A stretch of 64,000 nucleotides of DNA, taken from NCBI RefSeq assembly GCF_013488205.1, contig NZ_CP040908.1:2916001-2980000 (forward strand), read 5' to 3'. A program made the translations under genes and the position numbers. Below the pieces are notes generated by a model, which made no database searches, had not been told where the DNA came from, and worked only from the letters and a program-made list of their open reading frames with translations. Of the stretch, positions 43,450-52,938 are shown piece by piece (within the stretch, counting starts at the first letter, position 1; each line of letters opens with the position of its first letter). The stretch comes from Empedobacter falsenii. GTDB taxonomy: Bacteria; Bacteroidota; Bacteroidia; Flavobacteriales; Weeksellaceae.

Positions 43450-44352
43450 TTAGTAATTCCACATATCAGCTTCTGACTGAATGATAGAATTTCTAATTTT
43501 GTGATGTTCTTCTAATTGACCTTTCGCATCATTTGGAATGTAATCATCAATCATTTTCGTTCCATACATTGTTTGAGCTTTGTAAATAATAGAACTAAAT
43601 CTACGTGCATTTAACATCTCATCATATGTAATTGCCGAATTTGAATTACTTGGATTGAATACCGTTGCATTCACCAAAACATTACGAGCATCTGGATACC
43701 AAATCCAGAATAAATCTACGAAAGCTCCGTCAGCAAACTCAGTCCCTAAAGACTGCGCATCAGGTCCCATAATTGCTAAACCTAATAAACGATATTTTAA
43801 TTCTCCTAAACGACGATCAATGTACCAAAGACCTTTCGTTTTTACCATTTTGATATCGTCAGATTTAATTTTATAATTAAAAATAGCAGCTTCGTCAGGA
43901 GTTTCTCCAGCAGCTTTCATATCGTAGTAATACTGTTGTGTATCTTTCTTCTCATTACGAGCCATAATTTGCTCATAACTCATTTTAGTTTGAAAGTACT
44001 CATCGTCGTAAACTTCTCTAATCTTTTTGCTACGAACTCCGTCAACCAATACATCGTATAATGATTTTGAATTTTGCACTAACTCATCACCAGATCTATA
44101 ATAAGGTTGATTTAGACGCTCATTCAAATCAATTACTTCCCATACAACTTTCGACCATAAAACATCTTTATCTTCGATAAAACCATATTTCATAGGATCT
44201 TGAGCCGTACTTACTGTATCTCCAGCTTCATCAACTCTTGTTTTATTTTCGCGGTCTTTTCTTAACTGTTCAGGCGAAACAGCGTTAAGAACATTTTGCG
44301 CCATTGTAAGAGTTGAGAAAAAACTCATTAAACCAAACAAAAGATACTTCAT
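43450..44352 (-). CDS. gldN: Gliding motility/type IX secretion protein GldN
   Basis: 300 residues with a signal (MKYLLFGLMSFFSTLTMAQ). RKDRENKTRVDEAGDTVSTA, then DVLWSKVVWEVIDLNERLNQ and DIKMVKTKGLWYIDRRLGEL are typical of GldN. A periplasmic component binding the GldK ring and GldM of the type IX secretion system. Last gene of gldKLMN, 23 bp after gldM, ends at a terminator. Confidence 0.95.
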   Translation of the reverse strand: MKYLLFGLMSFFSTLTMAQNVLNAVSPEQLRKDRENKTRVDEAGDTVSTAQDPMKYGFIEDKDVLWSKVVWEVIDLNERLNQPYYRSGDELVQNSKSLYDVLVDGVRSKKIREVYDDEYFQTKMSYEQIMARNEKKDTQQYYYDMKAAGETPDEAAIFNYKIKSDDIKMVKTKGLWYIDRRLGELKYRLLGLAIMGPDAQSLGTEFADGAFVDLFWIWYPDARNVLVNATVFNPSNSNSAITYDEMLNARRFSSIIYKAQTMYGTKMIDDYIPNDAKGQLEEHHKIRNSIIQSEADMWNY

Positions 44353-44375
44353 ATTTTAAATTTTTACTTTTTAAA

Positions 44376-45944
44376 TTATTGTACTTGAATTGCGATAGAT
44401 GATGCTTCTCCAGTTGCTCCTGAATTTGTACGATATTTAATATCGAAAACACCAATAATATCACCTTTTTTCGCTTTCGAAATAACTCCAGCCGCTCCTG
44501 ACATTTTATTTCCAGAAACACGAGCCGTTGCCTGACCAGGAACTTTAACATTGAAAGATGTTACTTCTCCCGAAATTGGGAATAAGAAATCTGGCCAATC
44601 TACACGAATTGTTTGTGCTGCAATTCCATTATCTGGAATAGCTGGACTTGTATTTCCTAAAATTACACCACGTGCTGGTGGAACTGGTTTGATACGGAAT
44701 GTTTCGCGAACTGATAATGTTTTACCAGAACTTGCTCTTGCAGATGCCGTAAACACCACTTCGTTTCCTCCTCCAGGTGTATAATTCCATTTGTTAGCAC
44801 CCGCTCCAGAAGGACTTCCAGAAGAAGCGCTTAAACTAACAGGTCCATTTGCTCCGTTGATTGTAGCTGAAATTGGGTTAGTTACTCCACGGTAAACTAC
44901 ACGTAAATTATCTGCAACAATAGAACCTCCTGTTGGATCTTTTTCAATAATTTCTGCAGCTTTTTTATCTAATGTTTGAGCTACAACTTGATAAGTTGAA
45001 GGTGCAATATTAACCGTTTTAGTTTTTCCATTCGACACATAAGTAATGTTACCTGTTAATTGATGCATACCAACTGCAGATGTATTCAACTTAATAGATG
45101 CTTTACCATCAACAACAGCAGCAGAACCAACACTTGTAGAAACAGAACCTTTGATTGAATTATCGTAAGCTCCTAAAACTACATTAAGAACAGCTTCGTC
45201 ACCTACTTTTACAACACCTGGCGATAAGAATAAACCTTGGAAAGCATCCAACTCGATTTTTTCTTCTAATTTACCAGATAATAGTGCTCTTACTAAGTTA
45301 CCTTCTTCTGTACGTGCATCCATTTGCATTTTAGATAAATTCGTTAATGATGCAACCATTGGTTGATCATAGAATCTCTCTTGCATCCAACTTTGTTTCT
45401 TCGATTTTGGAGTTGTTCCAAAAAATTCGTTGATACGAGCTTCAGCATTTTTAGCATCAGGACTTTGCTTAGCGAAAGTCATTAAGAAATTTCTGAAACC
45501 ATCAATTTTGTTTGTAAACTCTTGTGCTTTCTCATTTCCTTTGTCACCTCCTTTTCCTTTAAAAAATAAAGAAACAACAGGCTCCGTATTAGACAATGCA
45601 TTGTAATCTGTATCTTCTGCTCCAGAAACAAAATCTGCACCAGCTAATTCTTTTTTCAATCCATCGATATAAGCAACAAAATCATTTGTTTGCTTTTTAA
45701 CTTCTGCAGCCTCAGCTTGAGTTTTTGCATAAGTTGGATCATCCTTCGCTTTTAGATCAATTTGACCATAGAAGGTATCGTTATTTGTTTTCGTTAAAGT
45801 CGTTGTTGACTCTAAAGAAGTATTTATCGTTTCGAAAGATCTCAACACCTCACGATCCACGTTCAAAGCCATCATTGCAATGAACACGAGATACATCAGG
45901 TTGATCATCTTCTGACGTCCGGTTAGTCTACCACCTCCTGCCAT
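44376..45944 (-). CDS. gldM: Gliding motility/type IX secretion motor protein GldM
   Basis: 522 residues. N-terminal membrane helix GRQKMINLMYLVFIAMMALN that enters the GldL ring, then a long periplasmic part with four domains (D1-D4 known from structures), the C-terminal one around DWPDFLFPISGEVTSFNVKV. With GldL it forms the proton-driven rotary motor for T9SS and gliding. 49 bp after gldL, 23 bp before gldN. Confidence 0.96.
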   Translation of the reverse strand: MAGGGRLTGRQKMINLMYLVFIAMMALNVDREVLRSFETINTSLESTTTLTKTNNDTFYGQIDLKAKDDPTYAKTQAEAAEVKKQTNDFVAYIDGLKKELAGADFVSGAEDTDYNALSNTEPVVSLFFKGKGGDKGNEKAQEFTNKIDGFRNFLMTFAKQSPDAKNAEARINEFFGTTPKSKKQSWMQERFYDQPMVASLTNLSKMQMDARTEEGNLVRALLSGKLEEKIELDAFQGLFLSPGVVKVGDEAVLNVVLGAYDNSIKGSVSTSVGSAAVVDGKASIKLNTSAVGMHQLTGNITYVSNGKTKTVNIAPSTYQVVAQTLDKKAAEIIEKDPTGGSIVADNLRVVYRGVTNPISATINGANGPVSLSASSGSPSGAGANKWNYTPGGGNEVVFTASARASSGKTLSVRETFRIKPVPPARGVILGNTSPAIPDNGIAAQTIRVDWPDFLFPISGEVTSFNVKVPGQATARVSGNKMSGAAGVISKAKKGDIIGVFDIKYRTNSGATGEASSIAIQVQ

Positions 45945-45993
45945 AATAATTTATAGAATTAATGAATAATTAGTTTAATTTATCGTACAATGA

Positions 45994-46665
45994 TTAGTTG
46001 TTTTTCATTGCAGAAAGCATACCTCCGTATACTTTGTTTAATGCATTAATATTAGCAGAAAGTTCTTGCATTTCTTTCAAGAATTGCTCTGAACTACCTG
46101 AAGATTTTTGCATTTCTTCGATAAATTGTTTATTTAATTCTACTTGTTTTTGGCTATTTACAATTTGCTCAGCATATACAGCATTTAATTGGCTGATATT
46201 AGTTGATGCTTTTGCAATTTCGTTGCTATATTGTTCTGTTGAGGCAACAGCTGATGTTGTTGTGTTTAATTCGTTAACAGCTGAACCAAATTTATCTAAA
46301 GAACCACGTAATCTTTCGAAAACTTCTTTGTCTAATTTTGCATCTGCTAATACTTTGTCTAACTCAGCAGTTAAATTGTTTCCTGCAGTTGCAACAGCCG
46401 CAGTTTTTCTTTGTACTGGCTCTCCATTTAATAATTCTGGATAAGCTTTTTCCCATTCATAGCTTCCTTGAGGTTTATCGAAGAATGCTGAATAAAAGAA
46501 AACGAATGCTTCAGCTACTAATCCGATTGTTAAGATTAAATTGGCTGATATTGGTCCTAAATTCGTGTGAGTAATTTTACATAATGCCCCGATAATTACT
46601 ACTGCGGCAAAGAAATTATACAAAAAATTTGTAAGACGTTCTTGTTTTGAAGCTTGTACTGCCAT
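45994..46665 (-). CDS. gldL: Gliding motility/type IX secretion motor protein GldL
   Basis: 223 residues, two membrane helices near 15-33 and 38-60 (FFAAVVIIGALCKITHT and LTIGLVAEAFVFFYSAFF). The second carries the glutamate implicated in proton use. A cytoplasmic helical tail (about 100-215) of 'NQL' heptads follows. Forms the ring around the GldM helix pair. 36 bp downstream of gldK. Confidence 0.95.
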   Translation of the reverse strand: MAVQASKQERLTNFLYNFFAAVVIIGALCKITHTNLGPISANLILTIGLVAEAFVFFYSAFFDKPQGSYEWEKAYPELLNGEPVQRKTAAVATAGNNLTAELDKVLADAKLDKEVFERLRGSLDKFGSAVNELNTTTSAVASTEQYSNEIAKASTNISQLNAVYAEQIVNSQKQVELNKQFIEEMQKSSGSSEQFLKEMQELSANINALNKVYGGMLSAMKNN

Positions 46666-46701
46666 AAGAGTGCTTTTTATTAAATTGTTTTATTAATTAG
46701 G

Positions 46702-48141
46702 TTATTTGGTTTTTCTAAAATTTACTTTTGATCCTTCTGGGAATGATTGAACTGTACGGAATCCGATGAAACTTCTTGCTGAATCTTTGTGTTCCCAATC
46801 TCTTGCTGAAGTCATTAATAAGTATCCAACATCTTTCCAAGATCCTCCTCTTACACTTCTATTTACTTCTCCAGACATTGTAATTGATGGGTTAAGTGTT
46901 GAAGACATTGTATAAGAAGATCTGTTGTAAGGAGAACTTGTCCACTCAGCTACGTTACCAGCCATATCGTAAAGTCCATATCCATTCGCACGGAATGTTT
47001 TTACAGGAGCTGTATACATATAACCTGTTTTCTTACCATCGTTGATTTCTAAATAATCTCCACGTTTTGGTTTGAAATTCGCTAAATAACAACCTCTATC
47101 ATCTGTCAAGTAAGGTCCTCCCCAAGGATAAGGTGCATTTTCTAAACCACCTTTTGCAGCGTATTCCCACTCAATTTCTGTTGGTAAACGGTAGCTAATT
47201 ACTTTAACTTGACTTCCTCTTTTCTTCTTATTATTTAATGCTGTGTTATGATATCTTGTACGGAAATCACAAAAAGCAGTTGCTTGATTCCAGTTAATAC
47301 CTACAACAGGATAATTTGCGTAAGCTTTGTGCCAAAAATAATCTTGGTGCATTGGATCATTGTAAGAATAGTTGAAATCTCTTACCCAAACTGTTGTATC
47401 TGGATAGATATTTAAACTAAATTCTTTACGAAAATCTACACGGAAAGTACCACGTTTTTTTGCAGCTGCAGTTTGGTCAACTGTTACATAAGAATAGTTT
47501 AATTTACGCGTGTCAATACGTCTTTCTCCATTCATACGCTCTTCTGGTGGATAATATAACCCTTCCATAACCTCTGCATAATCTACATCTGGATATTTGT
47601 ATTTATCCCACTCCAAGCGCTGTTTCCAATTTAATTTCTTTGCATCTAAAGATTGACCATCACGACCTGTATTACTATTTTTTAAATATTCGTCATATGG
47701 CGTTCCTTGTCCATCTTGTGAACCAGAAATGTATGCATAATCCCCAATACCTCCAGCTCCATTATTTGGATTCATTGGGTCAAAACCTAATGATTCTGCC
47801 TTGTTTGCCAAAGCAGTACGAGCGATAGAATCTTTTACATAATTTACAAAATACTGATACTCAGAATTTGTAATCTCTGTATCATCCATAAAGAAACCTG
47901 TAACAGTAACCGTTTTTACTGGAGCATCATTTGTTTTTGTAAAATCGTAATCGGTTTGTCCTAAAACAAACGATCCACTCGGAATCGGAACCATTCCCTT
48001 TGGACGAACTGGCGTCCAAGCCGAAGATGTTTTCGAAACTATTTGTCCATCATTTCTATCACTACTCCCTCTGTTCTTCAACATTTTACATGATGATAAA
48101 GAAAGAGATAGCAACAATGCACTTACCAAAATTCTATTCAT
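46702..48141 (-). CDS. gldK: Gliding motility lipoprotein GldK (SUMF1/FGE-fold)
   Basis: 479 residues, lipobox LSSC with lipidation Cys near 18 (LLSLSLSSCKMLKNRG). The formylglycine-generating-enzyme fold fills most of the chain: PIPSGSFVLGQTDYD, ITNSEYQYFVNYV, YRLPTEIEWEYAAKGG and YDMAGNVAEWTSSP, then VRGGSWKDVGY. The fold is structural here; GldK forms an outer-membrane ring with GldN. First gene of gldKLMN, 108 bp after the arginase-like gene. Confidence 0.95.
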   Translation of the reverse strand: MNRILVSALLLSLSLSSCKMLKNRGSSDRNDGQIVSKTSSAWTPVRPKGMVPIPSGSFVLGQTDYDFTKTNDAPVKTVTVTGFFMDDTEITNSEYQYFVNYVKDSIARTALANKAESLGFDPMNPNNGAGGIGDYAYISGSQDGQGTPYDEYLKNSNTGRDGQSLDAKKLNWKQRLEWDKYKYPDVDYAEVMEGLYYPPEERMNGERRIDTRKLNYSYVTVDQTAAAKKRGTFRVDFRKEFSLNIYPDTTVWVRDFNYSYNDPMHQDYFWHKAYANYPVVGINWNQATAFCDFRTRYHNTALNNKKKRGSQVKVISYRLPTEIEWEYAAKGGLENAPYPWGGPYLTDDRGCYLANFKPKRGDYLEINDGKKTGYMYTAPVKTFRANGYGLYDMAGNVAEWTSSPYNRSSYTMSSTLNPSITMSGEVNRSVRGGSWKDVGYLLMTSARDWEHKDSARSFIGFRTVQSFPEGSKVNFRKTK

Positions 48142-48249
48142 TCTGTTATAGATTTATTTTTATACAGGTTTTATACTTTTAGTTCTCAATTAATAAGGCT
48201 ACAAATTAAGGCAATTTATTAATTGATTTTTAAAATTGTTCTTTATTTT

Positions 48250-49401
48250 TTAATAAAATTTTTTGAAATATTTCCACCACCTATTCGGTATTTCACCATT
48301 CAAGGCTTGTTCATAATCTTTTTCTGAACATGGAATAATTTCAAATTTTCGCTCTCCATCAACAGTGTTATCAACTTCTATCCACAATTGATTGGTTAAT
48401 ATATTTCGATAAAAAATATAATTGTATCCTTCTGTAGGAACAAAAATTTTCTCAAAATATTGTGCATCACCAAAACTTTTTATCTCTGGACGATGATTTT
48501 TCCCATCAATAAAATACCAAATCATCTGCGAAATTAATAGATGATCTAATTTTTTATAATTTTCGATATAATCACAAACGTAAAGTGAAGTCAATTTATT
48601 GCTGAAACCTAAATATCTTGTCAACGCACAAATTTCGCGCGAAGAAAACCCATTTGGCGTCATATTTTTTGAAGAAGAGAAATCCGAACCTTGCAAACTC
48701 GATAAATTAAGCAAAGCTGCATTAGCATCTCGAGAATAAGGTTCTATTTCTTTTACATTTTCGGAAATTACCCCCAAACGAACAGCATCAAAATTTAACT
48801 GATCTAACAAATCTAATTTTTCTTGCGCAACAAAATATGTTTGAAAACCAATATTCGTATAATCCAATAAATTGAAAGGCTCATTCGAAATAATTTTTGT
48901 TAAATAATTATTTTCTGTTGTTTGCGCTTCATCTTTACCTAATCGTAATTTATGATCGATTGTTAGGTAATAAACTTTATCAACAATTTCGTCATACGCA
49001 CGATATTGTTGATAACCTAAACTTGGATTTCCACCCAAAATAACAACGACATATCCATCACGAATTAATCCGTTTGTAACTTCTCTAAAAACTTTTTCGG
49101 TTTCCGCTTTATCATCATAATAAACAACATCACCAAAATCGTACAAATCTATCGACCAATTTCCCATTTGCAATTCGTACAATTGTGTACGAACAAGGCT
49201 AAAATCTACATCTTCGATCAAGTCTTTTTGTTTCGAACGAGATTCTGTCACACCAATAATTGCGATTTTATCGTTCGATTTTTCATCGATTTCGATCACA
49301 TCTTCGCGGAATTTTATTGCTTGTCCTAACGCAAAAGAATTACAAGATTTAGCAAAATCTTGTAATTCTTCAGAAACGGGTTTTAAAAAGTCGTTGTACA
49401 T
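48250..49401 (-). CDS. Arginase/formimidoylglutamase-fold protein, metal ligands degenerate
   Basis: 383 residues. Fold and length match the formimidoylglutamase/arginase family and flavobacterial relatives near gld genes. However the ligand motifs are altered: GGDHS is GGNPS (124-128), DAHxD is IDHKL with only D149 kept, and SxDxDxxDP is SLQGSDFSS (235-243). So five or six of the Mn-binding residues are missing and activity is doubtful. Start codon overlaps the topA stop by one base (TAATG), giving tight coupling, and gldK follows. A structural or regulatory role is inferred from context. Confidence 0.75.
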   Translation of the reverse strand: MYNDFLKPVSEELQDFAKSCNSFALGQAIKFREDVIEIDEKSNDKIAIIGVTESRSKQKDLIEDVDFSLVRTQLYELQMGNWSIDLYDFGDVVYYDDKAETEKVFREVTNGLIRDGYVVVILGGNPSLGYQQYRAYDEIVDKVYYLTIDHKLRLGKDEAQTTENNYLTKIISNEPFNLLDYTNIGFQTYFVAQEKLDLLDQLNFDAVRLGVISENVKEIEPYSRDANAALLNLSSLQGSDFSSSKNMTPNGFSSREICALTRYLGFSNKLTSLYVCDYIENYKKLDHLLISQMIWYFIDGKNHRPEIKSFGDAQYFEKIFVPTEGYNYIFYRNILTNQLWIEVDNTVDGERKFEIIPCSEKDYEQALNGEIPNRWWKYFKKFY

Positions 49402-51935
49402 TACTTTTTAGTCGTTGTTTTTTTAGTTGTCGTTTTCTTCGCAGTTGTCTTTTTTGCTGGTGCTTTTTTAGCCGCAGCTTTCTTTTTCGGTTTTGCTGCT
49501 TCTATTAATTTTTCAACCTCAGCCAAAGTCAACGCTTCTGGATTCGTCTCTTTCGATAACTCAACTTTTATTTTTCCTTGAATCAAATTATAACGTCCCC
49601 AACGCGCTTTCTCTAAACGAATTTCCTGTTCTGCCCATTCGCGAACAACACGTTCAGATTCTTTACGTTTTTTATCTTCAATCAATTCGATAATATCAGC
49701 TTGAGATAAATGATCGAAATCGTATTTTTTCGGAACATTAATAAACCATTCGTTCCATTTGATAAACGGTCCAAAACGTCCTTTTCCCTTTGTTACATCA
49801 TACCCTTCGTATTGTGCAATCGGCGCATCAGCTTTTAATTTTTCTTCAATTAATTCTACTGCTCGATCAAATGATAAATCCATTGGATCTTCCTCTTTCG
49901 GAATAGAAATATATTTATCATCAAATTTCACATAAGGTCCAAAACGTCCGATATTTACCTCCACTTCGTGCGCTTTATATTCACCTAAAGTTTTTGGTAA
50001 TTCGAACAATTTCATTGCCTCTTCTAAGGTAATATTATGAATAGATTGATGTTTTTGAAGACTTGCAAAACGAGGTTTTTCTTCATCTTCTGCTTCACCA
50101 ATCTGAATCATTGGTCCAAAACGTCCAATACGCGCATGCACTTTTTTACCCGAAACAGGATCAATTCCCAATTCGCGTTCTCCAGTTGCACGATCTGCAT
50201 TTTCTTGAACATCTTCTACAACATGATGAAATTTCGTGTAAAATTCATCAATCATTTTTGTCCAATTCAATTTACCTTCCGCAATTTCATCAAAACTATT
50301 TTCGACACGCGCCGTAAAATCATAATCCATCACATTCGTAAAATAATCAACCAAGAAATCATTTACCACGATTCCGATATCCGTTGGCATTAATTTGCGA
50401 CGATCAGCACCAAAAATTTCTTTTTGTTGAACTTTTTTGATTTGATTATCAATTAACGTTAAGGTATTATATTTTCGTTCTTGACCATCCAATTCACCAA
50501 CTTCCACATAACCTCTATTTTGGATTGTAGAAATCGTTGGTGCATAAGTTGACGGACGACCAATTCCTAATTCTTCTAATTTTTTCACCAAAGATGCCTC
50601 TGTATAACGAGCCGCAGGACGAGAAAAACGTTCAGTACCGTTTATTTCATCTGCTTTCAATTGCTCATTAACTTTCACACTTGGCAATAATACTTTATCG
50701 TCATCTGCATCCTCGTCGTCAAACGATTCTTGGTAAACTTTTAAGAAACCATCAAACACAATTACTTCTCCTTTCGCTTGGAAAATAAAGTTGTTTTTGT
50801 TGTTATCAATATCAATGATAGTTCGCTCCAGTTCAGCATTTGCCATTTGAGAAGCAACTGTACGTTTCCAAATTAATTCGTACAATTTTCGCATTGAATC
50901 GTCTGCATTAATCGAATGATTTTCAAAATGCGTTGGACGAATCGCCTCGTGCGCTTCTTGTGCAGATGAATTTTTGTTTTTGTATTTTCTTATCTCAACA
51001 TATTTGTTTCCGTAAGCAGATTCTATCTCAGCTTTTACCGCTGTTAAAGCGTCATCAGACAAATTCACACTATCCGTTCTCATATATGTGATATGTCCAG
51101 ATTCGTATAATTGTTGTGCAACACGCATCGTTCTCGAAACTGAAAAACCTAATTTACGAGATGCTTCTTGTTGCAAAGTTGATGTTGTAAACGGCGCAGA
51201 AGGTGTACGTTTTGCAGGTTTCTTTTGTAAATCGTTTACTTTAAAATCTGCTCCAACACAGGTTTCTAAGAAATCTTCGGCTTCTTTTAACGTTGAAAAT
51301 TCTTTTGTTAAAACTGCTTTTAAGGTTCTTCCTTCATTCGTTTCAAAAATTGCAATGAATTTATATGACGAAACTGGAACAAAATTTTGAATTTCTTTTT
51401 CACGTTCGACAATTAATCGAACAGAAACTGATTGAACACGTCCTGCTGATAAACCTGGTTTGATTTTCTTCCATAAAATTGGCGACATTTCGAAACCAAC
51501 TAATCTGTCCAAAACACGACGAGCTTGTTGCGCATCAACCAAATTTTCATCAATCTGACGTGGATTTTCTACCGCACGTTGAATCGCTTTTTTCGTAATT
51601 TCATTAAAAACAATACGTTTTGTATCTTTCTTTTCTAATCCTAGAACATGATACAAATGCCAAGAAATTGCTTCTCCTTCGCGGTCCTCATCGGATGCTA
51701 ACCAAATTGTTTGGGCTTTCGAAGACAATTTTTTTAGTTTACTTACAACCTCCTTTTTATCAGGTGTTACTTCGTATATTGGCTTATAATGATTCTCGAT
51801 TTCGATTCCCATTCCTTTCTTTGGTAAATCGACCACGTGACCAAAACTTGATTCCACGATAAAATCATCACCTAAAAAACCTTGAATGGTTTTAGCTTTT
51901 GCTGGGGACTCAACAATAACGAGATTTTTAGACAT
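49401..51935 (-). CDS. topA: DNA topoisomerase I
   Basis: 844 residues. TOPRIM domain at the start (VIVESPAKAKTIQGFLG, then ASDEDREGEAISWHL with the DxD metal residues) and the catalytic tyrosine in ITYMRTDSVNL near 290. Several C-terminal zinc-less repeats are of the GRFGPxxK type (IGRFGPYVKF, KGRFGPFIKW). The tail is Lys/Ala/Thr-rich (KKAPAKKTTAKKTTTKK), a histone H1-like DNA grip known from many Bacteroidota proteins. Relaxes negative supercoils. First gene before the arginase-like gene and the gld set. Confidence 0.96.
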   Translation of the reverse strand: MSKNLVIVESPAKAKTIQGFLGDDFIVESSFGHVVDLPKKGMGIEIENHYKPIYEVTPDKKEVVSKLKKLSSKAQTIWLASDEDREGEAISWHLYHVLGLEKKDTKRIVFNEITKKAIQRAVENPRQIDENLVDAQQARRVLDRLVGFEMSPILWKKIKPGLSAGRVQSVSVRLIVEREKEIQNFVPVSSYKFIAIFETNEGRTLKAVLTKEFSTLKEAEDFLETCVGADFKVNDLQKKPAKRTPSAPFTTSTLQQEASRKLGFSVSRTMRVAQQLYESGHITYMRTDSVNLSDDALTAVKAEIESAYGNKYVEIRKYKNKNSSAQEAHEAIRPTHFENHSINADDSMRKLYELIWKRTVASQMANAELERTIIDIDNNKNNFIFQAKGEVIVFDGFLKVYQESFDDEDADDDKVLLPSVKVNEQLKADEINGTERFSRPAARYTEASLVKKLEELGIGRPSTYAPTISTIQNRGYVEVGELDGQERKYNTLTLIDNQIKKVQQKEIFGADRRKLMPTDIGIVVNDFLVDYFTNVMDYDFTARVENSFDEIAEGKLNWTKMIDEFYTKFHHVVEDVQENADRATGERELGIDPVSGKKVHARIGRFGPMIQIGEAEDEEKPRFASLQKHQSIHNITLEEAMKLFELPKTLGEYKAHEVEVNIGRFGPYVKFDDKYISIPKEEDPMDLSFDRAVELIEEKLKADAPIAQYEGYDVTKGKGRFGPFIKWNEWFINVPKKYDFDHLSQADIIELIEDKKRKESERVVREWAEQEIRLEKARWGRYNLIQGKIKVELSKETNPEALTLAEVEKLIEAAKPKKKAAAKKAPAKKTTAKKTTTKKTTTKK

Positions 51936-51958
51936 ATTGTTTTCTTAAAAAATTTCTG

Positions 51959-51966
51959 CAAAATTA
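51959..51966 (-). promoter_or_regulatory. Candidate -7 box (TAATTTTG) of topA
   Basis: TAnnTTTG match on the minus strand, 24 bp before the topA start. No clear -33 box. Confidence 0.35.
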
Positions 51967-52020
51967 ATAACAAAAAAATGAAGCAGCCAAAAATGATTTT
52001 CAACTGCTCCGTATTTTTAT

Positions 52021-52815
52021 CTATTTCATGTAAGGATTATCCTTGTAAATATCTGTTCCGATTTTGTCTATTTCTGATTGTTCGTCGTCTTCTGTTCCTA
52101 TAACTGTTTCATATAAAACATATGTCGCAATATAGATTAGAGGCATTGCTACTAATAATCCAACTCCACAAGCAAGTGCTCCTAAAATTGCGACTCCAAA
52201 ACAAGCCAAACAAAAAACAAATGCTGATCCGAAGTTTTTAAATAAAATACTTACACTTGATTTTATAGCTTCCGTTGTTGTAAAACCTGTAAACAAAACA
52301 AACGGAATTGCTAATATTGATGTAACATAGAAAATGAACCCAGGTACAATACATAATAAAATACCTATGAATCCTAAAAATTGAACAGCTAAATATGTTG
52401 TAAAAATCACCCCAAATTTTCCATCTTTATAATGAATAAACAAATCTGAAAAGTCAGGATTTTGATGTTTATTAAATTTTTTAGCCATTGTCAAAATACT
52501 TACTGTAATCGGTGCTAAAGCTGCTGCAACTACAATACTAACAATATTACTCACCCACGCTAAAGGAGATAAAGCTTCCGCATAAACTTCATCTACATCA
52601 GACATATCTGAAATAGCAAAAGTAGGTACCGAAATGATTAATCCTAAAATAAAATTAATTGTGAAGCTAATTGCGAATGTAATTACAATTGCAAGAATTG
52701 CATATAATGCGATTCCCGAAAAAATTTCCCATGATTTTGAAAAAATATCTCCAACGTTTATATTAACTCCACGTTGCTTAATTTCTTCTATTCTTTGTCT
52801 AATTCTATCATCCAT
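52021..52815 (-). CDS. Multi-pass membrane protein, unknown function
   Basis: 264 residues. A charged N-terminus (MDDRIRQRIEEIKQRG) precedes about six hydrophobic segments, with NINVGDIFSKSWEIFSGIAL near the start, repeated later as TEAIKSSVSILFKNFGSAFV. This duplicated 'W.IF..' or 'S..LF' layout is like membrane proteins of the YciC/DUF975-type group in Flavobacteriia, some of which are mislabelled as carotene monooxygenase. No enzyme motif. TAGATTTG (52842-52849) may be its -7 box. Confidence 0.7.
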   Translation of the reverse strand: MDDRIRQRIEEIKQRGVNINVGDIFSKSWEIFSGIALYAILAIVITFAISFTINFILGLIISVPTFAISDMSDVDEVYAEALSPLAWVSNIVSIVVAAALAPITVSILTMAKKFNKHQNPDFSDLFIHYKDGKFGVIFTTYLAVQFLGFIGILLCIVPGFIFYVTSILAIPFVLFTGFTTTEAIKSSVSILFKNFGSAFVFCLACFGVAILGALACGVGLLVAMPLIYIATYVLYETVIGTEDDEQSEIDKIGTDIYKDNPYMK

Positions 52816-52907
52816 AGTTTTATATTTTTTTTAGATTTCCTCAAATCTACAAAATGTTAATAAAATGCAAAAGAAAATTTTACTGCCAATATGTCACATA
52901 GATTTAT

Positions 52908-52915
52908 TATTTTTG
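52908..52915 (+). promoter_or_regulatory. Candidate -7 box (TATTTTTG) of miaB
   Basis: TAnnTTTG match 23 bp before the miaB start; the sequence TTTTTGCACGATAAAA follows. No -33 element seen. Confidence 0.35.
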
Positions 52916-52938
52916 CACGATAAAATATCCATTTTAGA

